Origin: an uncultured Roseicyclus sp.
Lineage (GTDB): Bacteria > Pseudomonadota > Alphaproteobacteria > Rhodobacterales > Rhodobacteraceae
Assembly (NCBI GenBank): GCA_947491935.1
Contig: CANLLF010000001.1
Location: forward strand, 682,001-746,000
Direction of reading: 5' to 3'
Length of the DNA: 64,000 bases
The translations under genes and the position numbers were made by a program. A model generated the notes under the pieces. It had not been told where the DNA came from. It saw nothing but the letters and a program-made list of their open reading frames with translations, and did not search any database. Shown here piece after piece: positions 45,118-58,620 of the stretch; positions within the stretch are counted from its first letter, which is position 1, and each line of letters begins with the position of its first letter.

Positions 45118-47314
45118 GGCTGTGCGTCAGCTCCGGCACATCCTTGGCCCCCGCCGAGCCGCGCCCGGAGAGCGACGGGTTTTCCATGAAGAAGCGGTGG
45201 CAGTTGAACGGGTTTTCCAGCGCGGCGGGATCGGGGCGGAGGTAATTGCCATCGGGCTGCAACACCCAGCTCTGCGCCACGTCGGCCAGGTTCGCCGCCA
45301 TGATCTGCCCCACGATCTGCGCCTTCACGGTGGGGTTGGTGCATTCCACCAGCGTCTCCACCCGGCGGTTGAGGTTGCGGCCCATCCAGTCGGCGGAGCT
45401 GATATAGACCCGCGCCTTTTTCGCGGGCAGGCCGTGGCCGTTGCCGAAGCACACGATGCGGCTGTGCTCCAGAAACCGGCCGACGATGGACTTGACCCGG
45501 ATTGTCTCGGACAGGCCCTTCACGCCAGGGCGCAATCCGCAGATGCCGCGGATCACCAGGTCGATCTGCACACCCGCCTGACTGGCCGCATAAAGCGCAT
45601 CGATCACGTCCGGTTCGATCACCGAATTCATCTTGGCCCAGATCATCGCAGGCTTGCCCGCGCGGGCATGTTCAGCCTCGGCCGCGATGCCTTCCAGCAG
45701 CCGCTCCTTCATCGAAAGCGGCGAGATGGCGAGGTTCTCAAGGCTGTCGGGCTCCGCATATCCGCCCACATAGTTGAAGACCTTCGTGGCGTCCCGGCCC
45801 AGGGCGGCGTCGCAGGTAAACAGGCTCAGATCGGTGTAAATCCGGGCCGTAATCGGGTGGTAATTGCCGGTCCCGTAATGGGTATAGGTGACCAGCCTGT
45901 CGCCTTCGCGACGCACCACGGTGCTGATCTTGGCATGGGTCTTGTAGTTGATGAACCCATAGACGACATGGGCGCCGGAGCGCTCCAGCTTGCGCGATTG
46001 CCGGATATTGGCGGCCTCATCGAAGCGCGCCTTCAGTTCGACCAGCGCGGTCACGGATTTGCCCATCTCGGCCGCTTCGCAAAGCGCATCGACGACGGGG
46101 GATTCATTGGAGGTCCGGTAGAGCGTCTGCTTGATCGCCACCACGTTCAGGTCCCGCGCCGCCTGGGCCAGGAACCGGATCACCATGTCGAAGGTCTCGT
46201 AGGGGTGGTGCAGCAGCATGTCCTTCTGGCTGATCGCCGCGAACATGTCGCCGTCATGGTCCTGCACCCGCTCGGGCACGCGGGGGGTGAAGGAGCGCCA
46301 CAGAAGCTCGGGCCGGTCATCCAGCACCAGCTCCTTGAGGCTGACGAGGCCAATCATGCCTTTGACCTGCACGATCTCATCCCCCGACACGTGGAGCTGT
46401 TCGATGATCTCGTCGGCCAGATCGCCCGGCGCTCCATCGCTGATCTGGAGGCGCACGACCTCGCCCCTGCGGCGGCGTTTCAGGGCAGTCTCAAACTCGC
46501 GGACCAGATCTTCAGCCTCTTCCTCCACTTCCAGATCGCTGTCGCGCAGCACGCGGAACATGCACGATCCCGTCAGCTTGTAGCCCGGGAACAGCGCGCC
46601 GATATTCAGCAGCAGAAGCTCCTCCATCGGCAGGAAGCGGATGGCGCCCTTTTCCGGCGGCAGCGCCACGAACCGGTCAATCTGGCCGGGGATCGGCAAG
46701 AGCGCCTGCAGGACGCGGCCGTCGCGCTGGCGCTTCATCTGCAACGCCAGCGCGATGCCTTCGTTGGGAATGAACGGAAACGGATGCGCCGGGTCGATGG
46801 CCAGCGGCGACAGGACCGGGAAGACAAGGCTCAGAAACACCTCGGACAAATGCGCGCAATCGGCCTCGCTCAGGGCTTCGCGGGAAATCACCTTGATCCC
46901 CTCGGCCTCCATCTCGGCCCGCAGATCCGTCCACGCCGCCTGCTGTTGCATCATCAGCTTGCGCGCATCGGCATTGATCAGCGTCAGTTGCTCGGCCGCG
47001 GTGCGGCCATCGGCGGCGGGCGTCACGTTGCCCTCTTGGGCCAGTTCGCGCAGACCCGCGACGCGCACGGTATAGAATTCGTCGAGGTTGCCCGCCGAGA
47101 TCGAGATGAAGCGCACCCGCTCCAGCAATGGCACGCGGGGGTTCGTCGCCTCCTCCAGCACGCGCCAGTTGAAGGCAAGCCAGCTCAGTTCCCGATTGAA
47201 GAACCGCTTCGGGCCCGCAACCTGCGCGGCCGGCAGATCGACCGGATCCGGCGGGGGGGAGTTCAGAAAATCGGCAAAGCTCATGAATTCGGCCTTATCG
47301 GGTGGGGATGGCAT
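45110..47314 (-). CDS. ppk: Polyphosphate kinase
   Basis: A 734-residue PPK1. The N-terminal domain has [19 protein letters not shown] and [15 protein letters not shown], the phospholipase-D-like core has [21 protein letters not shown], and the phosphorylated His region is [21 protein letters not shown]. It makes polyphosphate from ATP at the membrane. ATG 47314 overlaps the hdaA stop by one base (TGATG); a second ATG at 47284 (MSFADFLN) gives a more usual N terminus. The gene for the amber-interrupted secreted protein overlaps its stop. Confidence 0.97.
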   Translation of the reverse strand: MPSPPDKAEFMSFADFLNSPPPDPVDLPAAQVAGPKRFFNRELSWLAFNWRVLEEATNPRVPLLERVRFISISAGNLDEFYTVRVAGLRELAQEGNVTPAADGRTAAEQLTLINADARKLMMQQQAAWTDLRAEMEAEGIKVISREALSEADCAHLSEVFLSLVFPVLSPLAIDPAHPFPFIPNEGIALALQMKRQRDGRVLQALLPIPGQIDRFVALPPEKGAIRFLPMEELLLLNIGALFPGYKLTGSCMFRVLRDSDLEVEEEAEDLVREFETALKRRRRGEVVRLQISDGAPGDLADEIIEQLHVSGDEIVQVKGMIGLVSLKELVLDDRPELLWRSFTPRVPERVQDHDGDMFAAISQKDMLLHHPYETFDMVIRFLAQAARDLNVVAIKQTLYRTSNESPVVDALCEAAEMGKSVTALVELKARFDEAANIRQSRKLERSGAHVVYGFINYKTHAKISTVVRREGDRLVTYTHYGTGNYHPITARIYTDLSLFTCDAALGRDATKVFNYVGGYAEPDSLENLAISPLSMKERLLEGIAAEAEHARAGKPAMIWAKMNSVIEPDVIDALYAASQAGVQIDLVIRGICGLRPGVKGLSETIRVKSIVGRFLEHSRIVCFGNGHGLPAKKARVYISSADWMGRNLNRRVETLVECTNPTVKAQIVGQIMAANLADVAQSWVLQPDGNYLRPDPAALENPFNCHRFFMENPSLSGRGSAGAKDVPELTHSHD

Positions 47315-48000
47315 CAAGATGACGGATCAGGGGTCATCTCGGCAAGGGCGGCGCGGGTATGGGCCATATTGGGCTTCTTTCGGTCACCAAGCGCCAGCGC
47401 ATCGATCCGGGCCACGATCTTGGCAGCGGCAGTGAACGAGCGCGGGATGCGCGGAGCCAGATAGCTGAGCATTCCGGGCGTGAGGTCGATCTTCCGGTCC
47501 GCCGCGTGTTTCATCAAGATCACCAACAGCAATTGGTCGTCCGGCGGGTCGATATGGGCCAGACCCGCCTGCGCCATGCGGCTGGCCAGATCGGGCAGGC
47601 GGAGACCCCAGCGGGAGGGTGCCGCGCGGGCCGTCAGCAACAGCGGCGCGCCGCTCTGGGCCAGCGCGTTGTGCAGGTGAAACAGGGCTTCCTCCGCCGC
47701 CAGGTCGCCGGCAACGGCTTCTAGATCCTCGACCGCAACGGCGGGGGCATCTGACAAGGCCTGTAACCCGTCGGCCACGTCGGACGCCGCCACGATCCGG
47801 GCGCCGGTCTGTGCGGCCCAGACATGGGCCAGATGCGTCTTGCCCGCGCCCTCATCCCCCGTCAGCACCAGCTTGCCCATCGGCCAGTCGCGCCAGCCAT
47901 CGATCAGGACCACAGCAGCGGCATTGGCCGCGGAGACATAGAAATCATCGCGCCCCATCGCCGGGCGGGGGGGCAGATCAAGGGCAAGTTGGCGGGCCAT
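47314..48000 (-). CDS. hdaA: DnaA regulatory inactivator homologue HdaA
   Basis: A 228-residue DnaA-like AAA+ protein. The N-terminal QLALDLPP is the sliding-clamp binding motif, Walker A is [13 protein letters not shown] and the C-terminal half has the helical lid ([20 protein letters not shown]...[10 protein letters not shown]). With the clamp it promotes hydrolysis of DnaA-ATP after initiation. There is no DnaA DNA-binding domain IV. It overlaps perM (upstream) and ppk (downstream) by TGATG, so replication control and polyphosphate metabolism share one operon, a common layout in this order. Confidence 0.88.
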   Translation of the reverse strand: MARQLALDLPPRPAMGRDDFYVSAANAAAVVLIDGWRDWPMGKLVLTGDEGAGKTHLAHVWAAQTGARIVAASDVADGLQALSDAPAVAVEDLEAVAGDLAAEEALFHLHNALAQSGAPLLLTARAAPSRWGLRLPDLASRMAQAGLAHIDPPDDQLLLVILMKHAADRKIDLTPGMLSYLAPRIPRSFTAAAKIVARIDALALGDRKKPNMAHTRAALAEMTPDPSS

Positions 48001-49106
48001 CAGCCTTGCTCGTCATCCGGGGCCTGCGGGCTCTCAGCTGCCCCATCCGTCCCGCGATAGAGCAGGCCTTGCTGGTATTGCTCCACCCCGTAGCGGACGA
48101 GCACGCCGATCACCGCGGCGACCGGCACGGCGACCAGCAGGCCGACAAAGCCGAATACCGCGCCAAAGGCTGACAGTGCGAAGATAAGCCAAACCGGGTG
48201 CAGCCCCACCGACGAGCCCACAAGCTTGGGCGTGAGGATGTTGCCCTCCACCACCTGACCCGCCTGAAAGATCGCGGCCACGGCGACGATCATCCACCAC
48301 TCCCCCCAGAACTGGAACAGCGCCAGGCCAAGGGCGAGGCCGCCACCCACAAGCGCGCCGACATAGGGAATGAATGTCAGTACCCCGGCGATCAGCCCCA
48401 CAACCAGGCCAAATTGCAGGCCCACGATCATCAGGGCCACGGCATAAAACGTGCCCAGGATCAGGCAGACCGTGCCCTGCCCGCGCACGAAACTGGCCAG
48501 CGTGCGGTCGATGCGACCGGCCAGAAGCCGGATCGTGGGCGCGTGATCGCGGGGCAACAGCTCATCGATGCGGGCGATCATCCGGTCCCAGTCGAGCAGC
48601 ATGTAGAAGGCCACCACCGGCACCACGACCATGAAGACCAGAACGTTGACGACGCCCGCGGCGGAACTGAGCACCGTTTGCAGGAGTTCCGCCCCCCGCG
48701 CCTGGATCGTATCGCCCAGATTGCCAAGCGCGGTGCCGAGCGTTTCGCGCAGCTGGCTGTCTTCCTCGATGATGCCGGGGAATTGCGTTTCAATGAAATT
48801 GCGCAGGTTCTGGAAAATCCCCGGCGCGGCCTCGATCAGGCCGGCGGTCTGCTGGACCAGAAGCGGGATGATGACCAGCCCGGCCAGTACCACCACAAGG
48901 ATCAGGATCACGAAGATGATCGTCGTGGCCATGACGCGCGAACAGCCCATCCGTTCCAGGCGGTCGGCGACCGGGTCAAGGAAATAGGCAATCGCGCCGC
49001 CCACAAGAAACGGCATGATGACGTCGCCCAGGACCCACAGCACGGCCAGGAACACCACCGTCGCGATGCCCCAATAGATTGCCTGTTGCCTCACCGGCAA
49101 TGCCAT
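48000..49106 (-). CDS. AI-2E/PerM family transporter
   Basis: A 368-residue membrane protein with eight hydrophobic segments and the conserved GVLTFIPYVGALVGGGLALG near residue 240, the signature of the AI-2E (UPF0118/PerM) family. Members are permeases or exporters; some move autoinducer-2 or sodium/protons, but the substrate here is unknown. It is the first gene of the perM-hdaA-ppk chain, with a TGATG overlap to hdaA. Confidence 0.88.
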   Translation of the reverse strand: MALPVRQQAIYWGIATVVFLAVLWVLGDVIMPFLVGGAIAYFLDPVADRLERMGCSRVMATTIIFVILILVVVLAGLVIIPLLVQQTAGLIEAAPGIFQNLRNFIETQFPGIIEEDSQLRETLGTALGNLGDTIQARGAELLQTVLSSAAGVVNVLVFMVVVPVVAFYMLLDWDRMIARIDELLPRDHAPTIRLLAGRIDRTLASFVRGQGTVCLILGTFYAVALMIVGLQFGLVVGLIAGVLTFIPYVGALVGGGLALGLALFQFWGEWWMIVAVAAIFQAGQVVEGNILTPKLVGSSVGLHPVWLIFALSAFGAVFGFVGLLVAVPVAAVIGVLVRYGVEQYQQGLLYRGTDGAAESPQAPDDEQG

Positions 49107-49181
49107 GTGGATGCCTTTCCCGTTCTTCGCCCTTGATGCGTCAGGCGCGCTCGTGGTGCAAGAGGTGGCGCTCGGATCAGC

Positions 49182-49958
49182 TCAGAGGCTGTCGAGGAAG
49201 TCGGAAATCGCCTGCGCGGTGGCCCCGGGATGCGTGATGGGCGCCATATGGCCCGCGTCGCTCAGGGTGCAGATGCGGACATCGGGAATGTCATCGGCAA
49301 GCCGCGCGGTGATCTCGGCGATCACGGGGGGTGAGGCTTCCCCCCGAAGCAAAAGCGTTGGGGATTTGAGGGAGGTCAGGCGCGGCAAAATACCGGCTCG
49401 GTCGTCCAGCAGCGCCGGTTCTGTGGCCTGCGGGATCCAGATCCGGTCGGCCATGTAGGTGCGGTGCTTGTCCGGCAGGGCGTCAAACGGGTGTGTCCCC
49501 CAGAGGCTCAGGAAGATCCGCGCGGCCTCGGCCCGATCGCCCCGCGCCAGCGCGCCGGGCATCCCCGCGACCGCCGCATCATGGGCCTGACGGCCGGGGC
49601 CGTTGCTGGCGCAGAACAGCACCGGTTCAAAGAGCGTGAGGCTGCGCACCCGGTGCGGATGGTCCAGGGCGATGCGCAAGGCCAGCGTCGCGCCAAGGCT
49701 GTGGCCGATCAGATGGCACGGGGTGGCGGGAAGATGCGCCAGCGCCTCCTCCGTTGCCTGATCGTGGTAATCCCGCGCCGGATCATGGTCCGGCCCGCGC
49801 CCGTGGCCCACAAGGTCGGGCGCGCGGATGCTGAACCGGTCGGGCAAATGGCGGGCGAACCCGGCAAACACACCGGCCTGCGCCAGCGAGCAATGGAGCA
49901 GCAGGGCGGACTCGGCCGCGGGATCATCCGGGGCCCGGCCCCATTGCCTGACGCTCAC
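49182..49958 (-). CDS. Alpha/beta hydrolase
   Basis: A 258-residue alpha/beta hydrolase: LLLHCSLAQAGVF near residue 20, the nucleophile elbow IGHSLGATLALR (Ser), an acidic LLRGEASPPV segment near the usual Asp place and a C-terminal DAGHMAPIT with the catalytic His. Its 5' end overlaps the DsbA-fold isomerase stop by 4 nt, so both are in one operon. The substrate is unknown; a link to aromatic or glutathione-conjugated compounds is possible from the neighbour. Confidence 0.82.
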   Translation of the reverse strand: MSVRQWGRAPDDPAAESALLLHCSLAQAGVFAGFARHLPDRFSIRAPDLVGHGRGPDHDPARDYHDQATEEALAHLPATPCHLIGHSLGATLALRIALDHPHRVRSLTLFEPVLFCASNGPGRQAHDAAVAGMPGALARGDRAEAARIFLSLWGTHPFDALPDKHRTYMADRIWIPQATEPALLDDRAGILPRLTSLKSPTLLLRGEASPPVIAEITARLADDIPDVRICTLSDAGHMAPITHPGATAQAISDFLDSL

Positions 49959-50554
49959 AAGGTCCCGGCGAGATACTGGTCCAAATCGTCGATCCGGTCC
50001 TGCCCCCAGAAGTGCTCAATGCCGTTCACGATGTAGAACGGCGCACCGAAGGCGCCCGCCGCCACGGCGTGTTCGAGGTTCGCGGCATATTCCTCGGCGC
50101 CCGCCAGAAGGCCACTATCGGCCAGCGCCGGGTCAAAGCCCGCCTCCTCCAGCGCCGCGCGGATCACGTCATCTTCGGCGATGTTCTTTTCGTCGGCCCA
50201 ACAGGACCGCGACATTGCGAACACCAACTTGCCCATATCGCCGCCGCCCGCCTTCTGGGCCGCGATCAGCGCGTAAGAGGACGGCGCAGGGTTGGTCGGC
50301 CAATGGGCGGGATGCAGGTTGATCGGAAGCCCCGCCTTCTTGGCCTGGCGTCGGAGTTCCTGCAACCGGTAGGCCTGGCGGCTTTCGTGACGCTGGCCGG
50401 GCGGGATGCCGCCGGTCCGCCCGAAGAGCGCCATGATATCAAGCGGCCGGTAGGTCACGTCCGCGCCGTGTTTGGCTGCGACCGCCTCCATCCGCGTGCC
50501 GGCCAGATAGGTGTTGGGTGAAATCGTCGCGAAGTAATAGTCGATATGCGCCAT
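49955..50554 (-). CDS. 2-hydroxychromene-2-carboxylate isomerase family protein (DsbA-like/kappa GST)
   Basis: A 199-residue thioredoxin-fold protein: YYFATISPNTYLAG at the N terminus (with Ser/Thr at the usual active site, no CxxC), YRPLDIMALFGRTGG, and a C-terminal FGAPFYIVNGIEHFWGQDRID, typical of HCCA isomerase/kappa-class GST. Such enzymes isomerise naphthalene or PAH breakdown intermediates with glutathione; no such pathway is visible nearby. AAAGGGGGCC precedes the ATG at 50554. It is divergent from prs (113 nt between starts). Confidence 0.88.
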   Translation of the reverse strand: MAHIDYYFATISPNTYLAGTRMEAVAAKHGADVTYRPLDIMALFGRTGGIPPGQRHESRQAYRLQELRRQAKKAGLPINLHPAHWPTNPAPSSYALIAAQKAGGGDMGKLVFAMSRSCWADEKNIAEDDVIRAALEEAGFDPALADSGLLAGAEEYAANLEHAVAAGAFGAPFYIVNGIEHFWGQDRIDDLDQYLAGTL

Positions 50555-50667
50555 GATGGCCCCCTTTTGGCTTTGCGAGACCGTGGGCCGGGTGGTAGGG
50601 GGTGTCAACTGCAACGGGGGGCCGCGTGGGGACGGGCCGATATCCCGGTCTGAGGGGACGAACCACC

Positions 50668-51696
50668 ATGGCTGCACAAGACCCGAAACTGATTTCCGGC
50701 AATGCGAACAAGAGCTTGGCGGAAGCCATCGCGCGACGCATGTCGATGCACCGCGGCATGCAGGTGGGCCTGGTGGATGCGCGTGTCGAACGGTTCAATG
50801 ATGGCGAGATCTTCGTTGAGGTGTTCGAGAATGTCCGGGGTGAGGACATGTTCATCATCCAGCCAACGTCCAAGCCCGCCAATGACAACCTGATGGAGCT
50901 GCTCATCATGGCCGATGCGCTGCGCCGGTCCTCGGCCAGCCGCATCACCGCGGTGATCCCCTATTTCGGCTATGCCAGGCAGGATCGGCGCACCAAGGCG
51001 CGCACGCCGATCAGCGCCAAGATGGTGTCGAACCTCATCACCGAAGGCGGGATCGAGCGGGTGCTGACCATGGATCTGCACGCGGCCCAGATCCAGGGCT
51101 TTTTCGATATCCCGGTGGATAACCTCTACGCCTCCCCCATCTTCGCGCTCGACATTCTGCACCAGTTCGATGGCGACATGAGCGACGTGATGGTCGTATC
51201 GCCCGATGTCGGCGGCGTGGCGCGGGCCCGTGAATTGGCCACCCGGATCGGCGCGCCGCTGTCCATCGTGGACAAGCGCCGTGAGAAGGCGGGCGAGGTG
51301 TCGGGCATGACCGTGATCGGGGAAGTGTCGGGCAAGAAATGCGTGATCGTGGATGACATCGTCGACACCGCCGGCACCCTGTGCAAGGCGGCGGAAGTGC
51401 TGACCGAAGCCGGCGCGACGGAGGTGCACTCCTACATCACCCACGGCGTGATGTCGGGCCCCGCGGTGGAGCGGGTGGAAAAGTCGGTCATGAAGTCGCT
51501 GGTCATCACCGATACGATCGAGGCAACGCCCGAGATCCACGCCTGCAAGAACATCCGTATCGTGCCGACCGCGCCGATGTTCGCGCAGTCGATCCTGAAT
51601 ATCTGGAACGGCACATCGGTCTCGTCGCTTTTCGACACCAAGACGCTGGTGCCGATCTATGAGGGGCTCTACCCCAACGGGATGTGGGGCCGCTAG
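50668..51696 (+). CDS. prs: Ribose-phosphate pyrophosphokinase
   Basis: A 342-residue PRPP synthetase: [74 protein letters not shown] and the PRPP-binding [16 protein letters not shown]. It makes PRPP for purines, pyrimidines, His, Trp and NAD. It is a little longer than the 315-residue enterobacterial form, with an extra N-terminal [12 protein letters not shown]. The end overlaps the convergent membrane protein gene by 4 nt. Confidence 0.97.
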   Translation: MAAQDPKLISGNANKSLAEAIARRMSMHRGMQVGLVDARVERFNDGEIFVEVFENVRGEDMFIIQPTSKPANDNLMELLIMADALRRSSASRITAVIPYFGYARQDRRTKARTPISAKMVSNLITEGGIERVLTMDLHAAQIQGFFDIPVDNLYASPIFALDILHQFDGDMSDVMVVSPDVGGVARARELATRIGAPLSIVDKRREKAGEVSGMTVIGEVSGKKCVIVDDIVDTAGTLCKAAEVLTEAGATEVHSYITHGVMSGPAVERVEKSVMKSLVITDTIEATPEIHACKNIRIVPTAPMFAQSILNIWNGTSVSSLFDTKTLVPIYEGLYPNGMWGR

Positions 51697-52337
51697 GCGC
51701 GGCGCCCTGCCCCGGCCATCACCATCAGGAACAGCGCCTGCCAACCGATAAAGAGCGCGTGCAGCCACGGAAAAGCGATCGCTGCGTCGCTTCCAAACGC
51801 ATTCATCACAACCGCGACGCCGACGGACCAGGTCGTGGGGAGAAGTGTCGCCAAAACGATGGTTTTGCCCGGCTGCTGAAACCTTGCAAAAAGGGCGATC
51901 GGCACGATCATGATCAGCGCGCCGATCGGGCTTCCGATAAGATAGGGTATGTAATAATTCGCGAGACTGCCTGACGCGGAATCAAACGTGAGGACCGCGG
52001 CGTAGACTGCGGCCCAGATGCCCGCCATCGACGTGGCGAAGAACGTGACACCCCCCAACGGGCCAAAGACCCTGCGCCAGAGCCCGAAGGCCGCGCCAAG
52101 CACACCAAAAACGATCCCGGCGGACAGAACGAAGATACCCAGAAAGCCGGATAACTCCTCGGGAAACCAGCTCAGTCGGGAGGTCGTTTCAGTGAGCGGC
52201 CTGAAGATCGCGGCAGACACGGCCCCGGAGACGATGCCGACGCCGGCGGCCCATCGGCGGTCCGTGACGGGCGGATTGGGGGCGGCATCTGGCATCGCAA
52301 CATCCTCGGCTTGTGGCATGGATTGAACGTCGTTCAT
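51693..52337 (-). CDS. Integral membrane protein under a tandem operator
   Basis: A 214-residue membrane protein with about six hydrophobic segments after a 27-residue hydrophilic N terminus ([21 protein letters not shown]). No family is recognised. The start ATG at 52337 overlaps the first of two TGAAC-N3-GTTCA operators, so a repressor bound there would block transcription or translation. The regulator gene is not next to it in the window. It converges with prs. Confidence 0.6.
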   Translation of the reverse strand: MNDVQSMPQAEDVAMPDAAPNPPVTDRRWAAGVGIVSGAVSAAIFRPLTETTSRLSWFPEELSGFLGIFVLSAGIVFGVLGAAFGLWRRVFGPLGGVTFFATSMAGIWAAVYAAVLTFDSASGSLANYYIPYLIGSPIGALIMIVPIALFARFQQPGKTIVLATLLPTTWSVGVAVVMNAFGSDAAIAFPWLHALFIGWQALFLMVMAGAGRRA

Positions 52338-52354
52338 TTTTGAACAGCGTTCAA
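52323..52354 (-). promoter_or_regulatory. Tandem operator TGAAC-N3-GTTCA at a start codon
   Basis: Two perfect 5-bp-arm palindromes, TGAAC-GTC-GTTCA (52324-52336) and TGAAC-AGC-GTTCA (52341-52353), 17 bp centre to centre; the second extends to TTGAACAGCGTTCAA. The first covers the ATG of the membrane protein gene at 52337. Such spacing is typical of TetR-type dimers binding side by side, but no regulator is adjacent. Not the GTTC-N7-GTTC form of the alphaproteobacterial LexA box. Confidence 0.6.
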
Positions 52355-52387
52355 TCATTACGCGGCGTCACATAGTCGGAATGGGGA

Positions 52388-52738
52388 TCAGTCGACGTCC
52401 CAGACGTCCTCATCGGCCACCTCACCCACGGCCATCCAGTCGGCGCGGATGCGGGCGATACGGCTGTCACCCCAGGTGCGAAAGACCAGGTTGAAGCCGG
52501 TCTTGGTGATCTTCTCGGCCTTGAGATCCGCGCGCTGATTGGTGTCACCACCCGTATCCCACATCGAGATCGACACATGGACCATGGGCGGCTCAAGGAA
52601 CGGCTCGCCGAATTTTACCTTGTTGGTCGCCTCACGCGGGCCATCGCCGGACCACATCGGCCCATCATTGGCGAAATCCGAAAACATCATGCTCGACCCC
52701 TGGTCGACGGCGACAAGATTGTTTCTAAAGCGTTTCAT
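52388..52738 (-). CDS. H-type lectin domain protein
   Basis: A 116-residue protein. MVHVSISMWDTGGDTNQRADLKAEKITKTGFNLVFRTWGDSRIARIRADWMAVG is a typical H-type lectin domain, a small beta sandwich that binds galactose-type sugars in known members. There is no signal peptide, so the ligand and site of action in bacteria are unclear. It lies downstream of atpC, but after the intrinsic terminator at 52831, so it may be expressed on its own. The first 45 residues precede the domain. Confidence 0.78.
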   Translation of the reverse strand: MKRFRNNLVAVDQGSSMMFSDFANDGPMWSGDGPREATNKVKFGEPFLEPPMVHVSISMWDTGGDTNQRADLKAEKITKTGFNLVFRTWGDSRIARIRADWMAVGEVADEDVWDVD

Positions 52739-52830
52739 ATGCGCGATCTGGTTACCTGATCGGATGTCTTACGATGAATTCCGCAGCATGGGTGAGAAAA
52801 TTGCGAGGCACCGCGGTCGTTTTGTCCTGA

Positions 52831-52863
52831 AACGAAAACACCCCCGGAAGAGGACCGGGGGTG
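52831..52863 (-). terminator. Rho-independent terminator of the F1-ATPase operon
   Basis: On the minus strand CACCCCCGG and CCGGGGGTG form a perfect 9-bp stem with a 7-nt loop, followed by TTTTCGTTT, 27 nt after the atpC stop. Confidence 0.88.
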
Positions 52864-52889
52864 CAGAGACGATGCCTCTTTGTGAGAAC

Positions 52890-53288
52890 CTACCGCCCGA
52901 CAATTGCGTCGAGCGCGGATGTCAGATCGGCGTGGTATTTCGCGGCCGCGTCGGCGGTCTCGTCGCTGGCATTGGAGCGGCGCGTTTCGGAGGCCGAGAT
53001 CAGCTCTTCCACCAGATCGCCCGTCACCTCGTCCACGGGAAGGGCCCGTTCGGCGAGGATTGTGGCGGACGGCCCCGCCACATCGGCGAACCCGCCGGTC
53101 ACGAAGTAGGCCTTCTCGCCCTCGGCACCGATGGCGCGCAGAACGCCGGGGCGCAGCGTTGTGATCAAAGGCGCGTGGTCCGGCATGGCAGTGAGATCGC
53201 CATCAGCGCCCGGGATCTGCACTTCGCTGACCTCCATCGAGGCCAGACGACGCTCGGGCGACACCAGATCGAATTGCATGGTTGCCAT
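52890..53288 (-). CDS. atpC: ATP synthase F1 subunit epsilon
   Basis: A 132-residue epsilon subunit: [47 protein letters not shown] is the N-terminal beta-sandwich, and a short C-terminal helical part follows. It links the F1 head to the rotor and regulates ATP hydrolysis. It is the last gene of the operon, after atpD. Confidence 0.95.
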   Translation of the reverse strand: MATMQFDLVSPERRLASMEVSEVQIPGADGDLTAMPDHAPLITTLRPGVLRAIGAEGEKAYFVTGGFADVAGPSATILAERALPVDEVTGDLVEELISASETRRSNASDETADAAAKYHADLTSALDAIVGR

Positions 53289-53346
53289 GGTTTGGCCTCC
53301 GGTTGGTGAGACGCGCCACCCCGGTCAAACCGGGGCGGCGGCAAGA

Positions 53347-54789
<1,443 letters not shown>

Positions 54790-55665
54790 TTAGAGCGCTT
54801 CGGCGCCCGAGATAATTTCGATCAATTCGTTGGTGATGACGGCCTGACGCGAGCGGTTGTATTGAATCGTCAGCTTGTCGATCATCTCACCCGCATTGCG
54901 CGTGGCGTTGTCCATGGCGCTCATCCGCGCGCCCTGTTCGGAGGCGCCGTTCTCCAGAAGCGCCGTAAAGATCTGCGTCGCCACACCGCGAGGCAGCAGA
55001 TCTTCGAGCACGGCCTCTTCGGACGGCTCGTAATCATAGAGCGTGCCGCCTTCGACCTCCTCGGCATCGTCGAACGAGGCCGGGATGATCTGCTGCGCTG
55101 TCGGGATCTGGCTGATCACCGACTGGAAGCGGTTGTAGAAGATCGTGGCGACGTCGAACTCGCCCGCATCAAAGCGGTTCAGCACGTCCGATGCGATATC
55201 CGATGCATTGGCGTAGCCAACCCGCTTCACATCGCTCAGGTCGACATGGCCGATCATGTGGTCGGAATAGTCACGGCGCAGCTGTTCGCGGCCCTTCTTT
55301 CCGACCGTCAGGATCTTGACGGTCTTGCCTTCGCCCAGAAGTTTCTGGATGCGTTGCCGTGCCAAACGCGCGATGGAAGAGTTGAAACCACCACACAGGC
55401 CGCGTTCCGACGTCATGACAACCAGCAGATGCACCTTATCCTCGCCAGTGCCCGCCAGAAGACGTGGCGCGCCTTCCGAATTGCCAACGGCCTGCGCCAG
55501 ACCGCTCATCACGGCTTCCATACGCTCGGCATAGGGGCGCGCCATCTCCGCCGCTTCCTGCGCCCGGCGCAGCTTCGCGGCGGCGACCATCTGCATCGCC
55601 TTGGTGATCTTCCGGGTCGATTTGACCGTTTCGATCCGGTTTTTCAGGTCCTTGAGACTAGGCAT
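54790..55665 (-). CDS. atpG: ATP synthase F1 subunit gamma
   Basis: A 291-residue rotor shaft subunit. [35 protein letters not shown] at the N terminus and a long C-terminal helix ([44 protein letters not shown]) form the coiled coil inside the alpha-beta ring. It follows atpA and precedes atpD, the standard order. Confidence 0.97.
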   Translation of the reverse strand: MPSLKDLKNRIETVKSTRKITKAMQMVAAAKLRRAQEAAEMARPYAERMEAVMSGLAQAVGNSEGAPRLLAGTGEDKVHLLVVMTSERGLCGGFNSSIARLARQRIQKLLGEGKTVKILTVGKKGREQLRRDYSDHMIGHVDLSDVKRVGYANASDIASDVLNRFDAGEFDVATIFYNRFQSVISQIPTAQQIIPASFDDAEEVEGGTLYDYEPSEEAVLEDLLPRGVATQIFTALLENGASEQGARMSAMDNATRNAGEMIDKLTIQYNRSRQAVITNELIEIISGAEAL

Positions 55666-55695
55666 CTGCCATCTCTCCTACATCAGGGCCCAAAG

Positions 55696-57234
<1,539 letters not shown>

Positions 57235-57235
57235 G

Positions 57236-57796
57236 TTATCCGACCTCTTTCATAGAATTCTGGAGTGCATTGAGCTTGGAGCGGATCGACGTATCGATCA
57301 TCTTCGAGCCAACTTTTACGACAAGACCGCCGATGATATCCTCATCCACGGTCGCTTTCAGGTTTACATCCTTGCCAACCTGCGCCTTCAGCGATTTGGC
57401 AAGTTTATCCATCTGGGTCTTGGTGAGTGCCTTGGCCGATGTGACCTCGGCGCTGACTTCGCCCTTGTGCTCGGCAATCATTTCGCGAAGCGCGGTCAGC
57501 AGGGCGGGCATCACGAACAGACGGCGCTTGCTGGCCATCAGGCGCAGCGTGTTTCCGGTGATCGCGTTCAGCCCCATCGCGTCCGCCACGCCGCCAATGG
57601 CGGCGGCGGTCTCGTCGCGACCATAGATCGGTGAATGGATCAGATCGCGGAGGTCTTCGCTGCTCTCCATTGCGCCCTCAAGCGCGGCAACGTCGTCTTC
57701 CAGCGCATCGAGCGCCTTGCCCTCGGAGGCGAGTTCAAACATCGCGGTCGCGTAGCGCGCGGCAATGCCGGTCGAGATCGAAGCTGGTTCGCTCAC
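57236..57796 (-). CDS. atpH: ATP synthase F1 subunit delta
   Basis: A 186-residue stator subunit starting with a GTG at 57796 ([23 protein letters not shown]), which follows AGGAAAGGG at a good distance; another GTG at 57802 would add two residues. The C-terminal block [39 protein letters not shown] is the conserved OSCP/delta signature. It connects F1 with the F0 stalk. It is the first gene of atpHAGDC; the F0 genes (atpB, atpE, atpF) are in another locus, as is usual in this group. Confidence 0.95.
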   Translation of the reverse strand: MSEPASISTGIAARYATAMFELASEGKALDALEDDVAALEGAMESSEDLRDLIHSPIYGRDETAAAIGGVADAMGLNAITGNTLRLMASKRRLFVMPALLTALREMIAEHKGEVSAEVTSAKALTKTQMDKLAKSLKAQVGKDVNLKATVDEDIIGGLVVKVGSKMIDTSIRSKLNALQNSMKEVG

Positions 57797-57961
57797 GTCC
57801 ACCCTTTCCTATACACACATCCGGGCGGATCAGCGTCATGCGCCCCCCGGATTGTCACGTGTGATGGCGGGTGTTCCCGCCCGTTACCCTGTAAATCGGG
57901 GGCGGTGTAACAGAGGGTTTCAAGCGCTGCAACCGTGCTTGCGCACCCCCGTTCTGGTTGA

Positions 57962-57991
57962 ATTATCAGCGTTTTCAGTAGGTTGTCGCAA
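57962..57991 (-). promoter_or_regulatory. Possible sigma70 promoter of the atp operon
   Basis: On the minus strand TTGCGA (57991-57986), an 18-nt spacer and GATAAT (57967-57962), about 165 nt before the atpH start. The rest of 57797-58053 shows no gene; a T/C-rich leader follows. Confidence 0.35.
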
Positions 57992-58053
57992 TGTCTCGCC
58001 TATGCGGCGCTTTGCCCGGGACGTTATGGGGCCAGAAAGCCTCGATTCTCGGC

Positions 58054-58620
58054 TCATCCGGCCCTGAAAGGCGCCTCGCACGCCCCCGCCTGCCATCTGG
58101 CGCTGGCCTGCGCGATCCGCCCGCCAAAGCGCCGCGCCGTCTCGGCATCACCCGGTGTGATCAGGCCCTCCGCCAACGGCGCATCCGTGGCCATAAGCCC
58201 CAGCCAGGACCCGTCGCGATTGATCCCCACATGCTCCGGTTTCACCGGCGCTCCGATCTCCGCCTGCCCAACCCAGATCATTCCCATCTGCGCGGCGAAG
58301 ATGCTCAGCCGCTGCAACGCCGCCAGCTTGTCGCCGGATCCGTGCACGGCCACCGTAAAGCCGCCCGCGACCTTGTCGAGCCAGCCGCCGGTATCCCAAC
58401 GATCCGCCGCCGCCTCAAGGAACAGGTCAAACCGCGCCGCCGTGGACCCCATATGGGTGGGAGCGCCGAAGATGATTGCCGGGGCCGCATCCAGCGCCGC
58501 CCAATCTGCCTGCGTCATCGCGGTGACATCGATCAGGCGCGCGGCCCCCGCTCCCTCGGCAATGGCCTCCGCCAGGGCGCGCGTATGCCCCGTTCCGCTG
58601 AAATACGGAATGCAGATCAT
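58054..58620 (-). CDS. Flavodoxin-fold NAD(P)H oxidoreductase
   Basis: A 188-residue protein starting at the ATG at 58620 ([23 protein letters not shown]). The first 15 residues form the FMN phosphate-binding loop FSGTGHTR, and [19 protein letters not shown] and [18 protein letters not shown] contact the isoalloxazine ring, as in the flavodoxin/WrbA family. It could be an NAD(P)H:quinone oxidoreductase. It overlaps the methyltransferase gene by 4 nt (ATGA). Confidence 0.85.
   Translation of the reverse strand: MICIPYFSGTGHTRALAEAIAEGAGAARLIDVTAMTQADWAALDAAPAIIFGAPTHMGSTAARFDLFLEAAADRWDTGGWLDKVAGGFTVAVHGSGDKLAALQRLSIFAAQMGMIWVGQAEIGAPVKPEHVGINRDGSWLGLMATDAPLAEGLITPGDAETARRFGGRIAQASARWQAGACEAPFRAG

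Noticed and set aside
45116-47464. 782-codon open frame on the plus strand opposite ppk
   Set aside because: Shadow of ppk, which carries all PPK1 motifs on the minus strand.
52323-52354. SOS (LexA) box
   Set aside because: The alphaproteobacterial LexA box is GTTC-N7-GTTC; here the GTTC units are 13 nt apart and form separate palindromes.
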